IMG/VR virus record: IMGVR_UViG_3300032086_001086
Span: 1 to 21,530 of that record
Source of the DNA: a virus
Direction: 5' to 3' (one strand)
DNA: 21,530 bases
This document shows positions 20,001 through 21,530 of this stretch, in pieces; within the stretch, counting starts at the first letter, position 1; every line of letters starts with the position of its first letter. The position numbers were made by a program, and so were the translations under genes. A model generated the notes under the pieces. That model saw only the letters and a program-made list of their open reading frames with translations. It made no database searches and had not been told where the DNA came from.

Positions 20001-20114
20001 TTCTTCTTTTTGTTTTATTTGTTTTATTGCGTTGGCAAGAGCTTGTGCATCTTGCACATTTCCTGCTCTATCTGCTTTTCTTAGTGCTTGTTCTAATTGT
20101 TGTAAGTCTGCCAT
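17079..20114 (-). CDS. Large virion-associated (ejection/internal) protein, 1011 aa
   Basis: The N-terminal LEQALRKADRAGNVQDAQAL (6-25) is a short helical motif that I recall from phage large internal proteins. It has several hydrophobic and glycine-rich stretches (AGFAIPYAGLAKGASALAKL near 100; VLAGAGNITGAG near 700) and long helical, Gln/Lys/Glu-rich parts. The segment RNPYWRFLLPFVRTPVNIVK followed by GERTPLGFM, and later LLATGWRPYSLKIGDAYYSY, are patterns recurring in such giant proteins. The C-terminus is highly basic. Likely injected or internal to the head, to help DNA pass the cell envelope. Overlaps the 251-aa gene by TAATG. Exact role is inferred. Confidence 0.75.
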   Translation of the reverse strand: MADLQQLEQALRKADRAGNVQDAQALANAIKQIKQKEEVGFAENLKRTLVGAARDTAQATTELIEDVTGADIPDLPTIPEPTYAGGQAIRDIAGFAIPYAGLAKGASALAKLNKLAKAEKIIDPTSKAGKAGKAALIGAAAEQLAFSPDEERLSNMVQQYAPNPFTEYLMADEDDTAAEGRFKMALEGVGLGIGLDVAFAGLRSIKNKFKQAEKVEQVTETPLQIQPKEGEIIPEGVAPKPEEGFAANVRLSKKDFDEETENLVKDIANENEQFWTQRRGRVRFGKEGEVLHQAAIDKGWTVDDVLNLQQGQAVNAEDITAVRQIVRDSQQELADLNKTYNSKLNSGTLTDIDKVEYLKFLDTVTALSGKESGVVAEAGRTLRALREMSASPDENIKSKAIKEYLNKVKGTYEDPNVIAKNLESFEDIDSAINFLGGLKKVKNLDKVQEIWINSLLSSPSTQLVNFLSGVLTAALRPAEFYTSALVGAVRRDPERVTFSEANSRLIGTIAGTIEGLKAGAKAFVKPEAVVDSMTKLELNKQKSIPGLFGEIVRAPGRLLVATDTGFKTAAYRQEIYGLAMRKAKQEGLKGNQAWQRVSQLVKEHSDNPLQSPIGKDVNLKAMDVGRYQTFTRELGETGRNIQSFINRNPYWRFLLPFVRTPVNIVKYAGERTPLGFMSKEFKEKLAKGGAEKDEVLGRLLFGSSVMTTVGVLAGAGNITGAGPTDANERRALLATGWRPYSLKIGDAYYSYNRFEPVGILFGIAADMQEIGDYVFNQSEKNKENELELDKLASMLMGSVTNNLTNKTFLSGLSSAIQVITDPSRYGERFVQRFTGSFVPTFFAHASQYDDPVLRDARNITDNFLSRLPFLGYRKELPAKRDIFGDIRTRDQGLGIGTFSPIRLSALKQDPVYNEFYRVGLYPSMPTRRIRNVELEPKEYEELLAIQKKLKTKEQINKIIKGSGYKNLPEYRKKEILDDVLKKSQKRARDILFNTNKRIQKEYIKLEREKFQ

Positions 20115-20869
20115 TATGTTCCATATTTTGCGACTAACTCATCAATATCTATTTCTTTATCAGATCCTTCTACACTTTCAAAACCAGTTTCAGTAAAATC
20201 AAAAAGCTCTGGATTTGTTATCGGCAAATCACGATAGGTTGGATCTATTGCGACTAAAGTGTTAAATTCTTGTTGATTTATTTTGCCACCTGGAGTCATT
20301 AATTTGCTTAAAATTGCTGATCTTATTTCATTAACGCTTTTTTGTTTTGGCTGTCTTAATTCTTGTCTTTCTAATGCTCTCTTAGCAATATCTTTGCCGC
20401 CCAAGGCATCACTCAACAAAAACAACATTTCTGAAATTCCTTTATTTCTAGCATAAAGTCTTTGTTGATTGTATATATCTAAAGCCTCTGGAGAAATTTT
20501 TTGTAAATCTTTTGGTGTTGGCTTTTGAATATTAAAGCCACCAATTTTTGCAAAAAAATCGCCAGCCCTAGAATATTTTTGTAAAGCCACAGGATCTTTA
20601 GCAACCTTTTCTTCTTCTTCTTTTGTTAATAATCCATTTACATCTATCTTTGATTGATCTATTACTGGTAAAACATTTTTTTCTTTTGCTGGTTCATCTT
20701 TTGTTGGAATTTCTGGCAACCCCATGCTTCTGCGCTTAGCCCTTTCTCTTGGTGTGCTAGGAATTATTTTGTCTTCGTCATCTTCTTTTTTATTTTTTTC
20801 TGGAGAAGATTTTAAAAGATCTAATAAAGTTATCTGCGGGGTATTGTAAATATTGTAGTATTGATTCAT
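20114..20869 (-). CDS. Virion-associated accessory protein, 251 aa, unknown
   Basis: ATG 20869, TAA overlapping the next start by one base (TAATG). A disordered, charged N-terminus (residues about 20-70, KKEDDEDK, RERAKRRS, KDEPAKEK) is followed by helical segments (EEKVAKDPVALQKYSRAGDF; QRLYARNKGISEMLFLLSDAL) and an acidic C-terminus (SVEGSDKEIDIDELVA). No recognised family. It lies between the Gln-rich protein and the large internal protein, so a late virion gene is probable, perhaps an ejection or head-completion protein. Confidence 0.75.
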   Translation of the reverse strand: MNQYYNIYNTPQITLLDLLKSSPEKNKKEDDEDKIIPSTPRERAKRRSMGLPEIPTKDEPAKEKNVLPVIDQSKIDVNGLLTKEEEEKVAKDPVALQKYSRAGDFFAKIGGFNIQKPTPKDLQKISPEALDIYNQQRLYARNKGISEMLFLLSDALGGKDIAKRALERQELRQPKQKSVNEIRSAILSKLMTPGGKINQQEFNTLVAIDPTYRDLPITNPELFDFTETGFESVEGSDKEIDIDELVAKYGT

Positions 20870-20874
20870 GTTAT

Positions 20875-21530
20875 TTATCTGTTAAAAAACCCTCCACCAA
20901 AAGCAGCTCCAAGCAATCCTGTTAGTCCACTTAAAACATCACCAAATCCAAGTTTTTGTTGCCCTGTTGTGGTTTGGCCTTGTAAAGGTGTACCCATACC
21001 AGCTTGCAATAAACCAAGTTGTTGTGGTCCATAACCTAATGCTCGCATAAATTCTGCGTAAGAAGCATCCAATCCTCTTTGTTGTAATGCTTGTTGTTGT
21101 GCGCCCATTCCAGATAATAGTCCTTGCGCTCTATATTGCTCGCCTAAAAGATCTCCGTATAAACCAGAAGCTAATTGTCTTTGTTGCATTTCTAATTGAG
21201 GTTGTCCAAGGGCCATTTGCGCTCTTGTTTGATAATCAGCCATACCTGCTTGTTGTCTATAACCAGCTTCAGCCAATGCTCTTTGTTGGGCTTGCGTTCC
21301 TCTGAATTGTTGCATTTGTTGCCTTCTTTGAGCTTCATCCATAGCGGCACCTAATGCTTGACTATAGCCCTTAGATCTAAGTTCTGCTGCTGTTCTGGCT
21401 GCCTCTCTAACATAAGGTTTTTGAGCTTCTGCTTCTATAATTGCAGATCTTGAACCACCAAACGCGCCCGCGCCAATCGCCTGTGCGCCCGCACGCTCTT
21501 GAGCCTTTCTTTGCTCTCGTCTTATATCGC
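20875..21530 (-). CDS. Gln/Ala-rich virion protein, 5' end beyond window
   Basis: The frame is open from 20875 to the right edge; the ATG at 21342 is not the true start because 62 upstream codons continue in frame with QAIGAGAFGGSRSAI, a motif (GxFGGSR) I recall from phage structural proteins. The visible 217 residues are Gln/Ala/Arg-rich helix (e.g. RRQQMQQFRG, QAQQRALAEAGYRQQAG, QQALQQRGLDASY) and end in a glycine-rich, hydrophobic tail (GLTGLLGAAFGGGFFNR). The composition and position next to the internal protein fit a virion core or ejection protein. The function is inferred. Confidence 0.8.
   Translation of the reverse strand, partial: DIRREQRKAQERAGAQAIGAGAFGGSRSAIIEAEAQKPYVREAARTAAELRSKGYSQALGAAMDEAQRRQQMQQFRGTQAQQRALAEAGYRQQAGMADYQTRAQMALGQPQLEMQQRQLASGLYGDLLGEQYRAQGLLSGMGAQQQALQQRGLDASYAEFMRALGYGPQQLGLLQAGMGTPLQGQTTTGQQKLGFGDVLSGLTGLLGAAFGGGFFNR

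Overview
The window is part of an AT-rich double-stranded DNA phage genome, or a prophage of such a phage. It carries terminase subunits, a portal protein, large virion-associated proteins, a phage replication/recombination module, a tyrosine integrase with an excisionase-like protein, and many short overlapping genes. Several families (DUF3310, DUF6447, DUF2800, a DUF669-type SSB, a Sak4-type ATPase, lysine-rich mini-proteins after the portal) are ones I associate with temperate tailed phages of marine bacterioplankton. The host cannot be named from this sequence. No tRNA, rRNA, CRISPR array or insertion sequence was seen. Both ends are cut through genes. No tail fibre, major capsid, DNA polymerase, lysozyme or CI-like repressor gene lies in the window.

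Layout. 1-6278 (minus strand): packaging/head module read right to left, TerS > TerL > portal, then a chain of small, mostly basic proteins and two small membrane proteins, ending in a truncated PD-(D/E)XK nuclease. 6279-6422: divergent control region with a strong sigma70-type promoter (TTGACA, 17 bp, TTTAAT). 6423-8524 (plus): early operon of ten small genes of unknown function, closely packed and mostly with strong ribosome binding sites. 8525-8640: two stem-loops where the early operon meets the opposing genes. 8604-9044 (minus): winged-helix DNA-binding protein, preceded by a candidate replication origin at 9060-9286 with four 22-bp iterons, an AT-rich stretch, a long hairpin and three 10-bp GCGCGAG repeats. 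9286-15169 (minus): replication and recombination, read from right to left as excisionase-like, Cas4/RecB-like exonuclease, DUF6447, Sak4-like ATPase, small unknown, SSB, zinc-binding protein, primase-helicase, cytosine methyltransferase and three mini-genes. 15263-15794 (plus): two small genes driven divergently from a palindromic operator region. 15789-21530 (minus): virion proteins, then a PD-(D/E)XK nuclease and the integrase, all in one direction.

Working model. The early plus-strand genes are expressed first and probably modify the host. The leftward replication block supplies recombination (exonuclease, Sak4, SSB) and a replisome (primase-helicase). The winged-helix protein next to the iterons is the best candidate initiator, in an arrangement like lambda O and its origin. 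The integrase and excisionase-like protein imply lysogeny. The most notable feature is the iteron origin: four direct repeats spaced at exactly 22 bp in an A-B-B-A pattern. Next are the extreme clustering of GCGC tetramers around it in an AT-rich genome with a nearby cytosine methyltransferase, and a 15-bp leader element at the same distance upstream of both the methyltransferase and the integrase.
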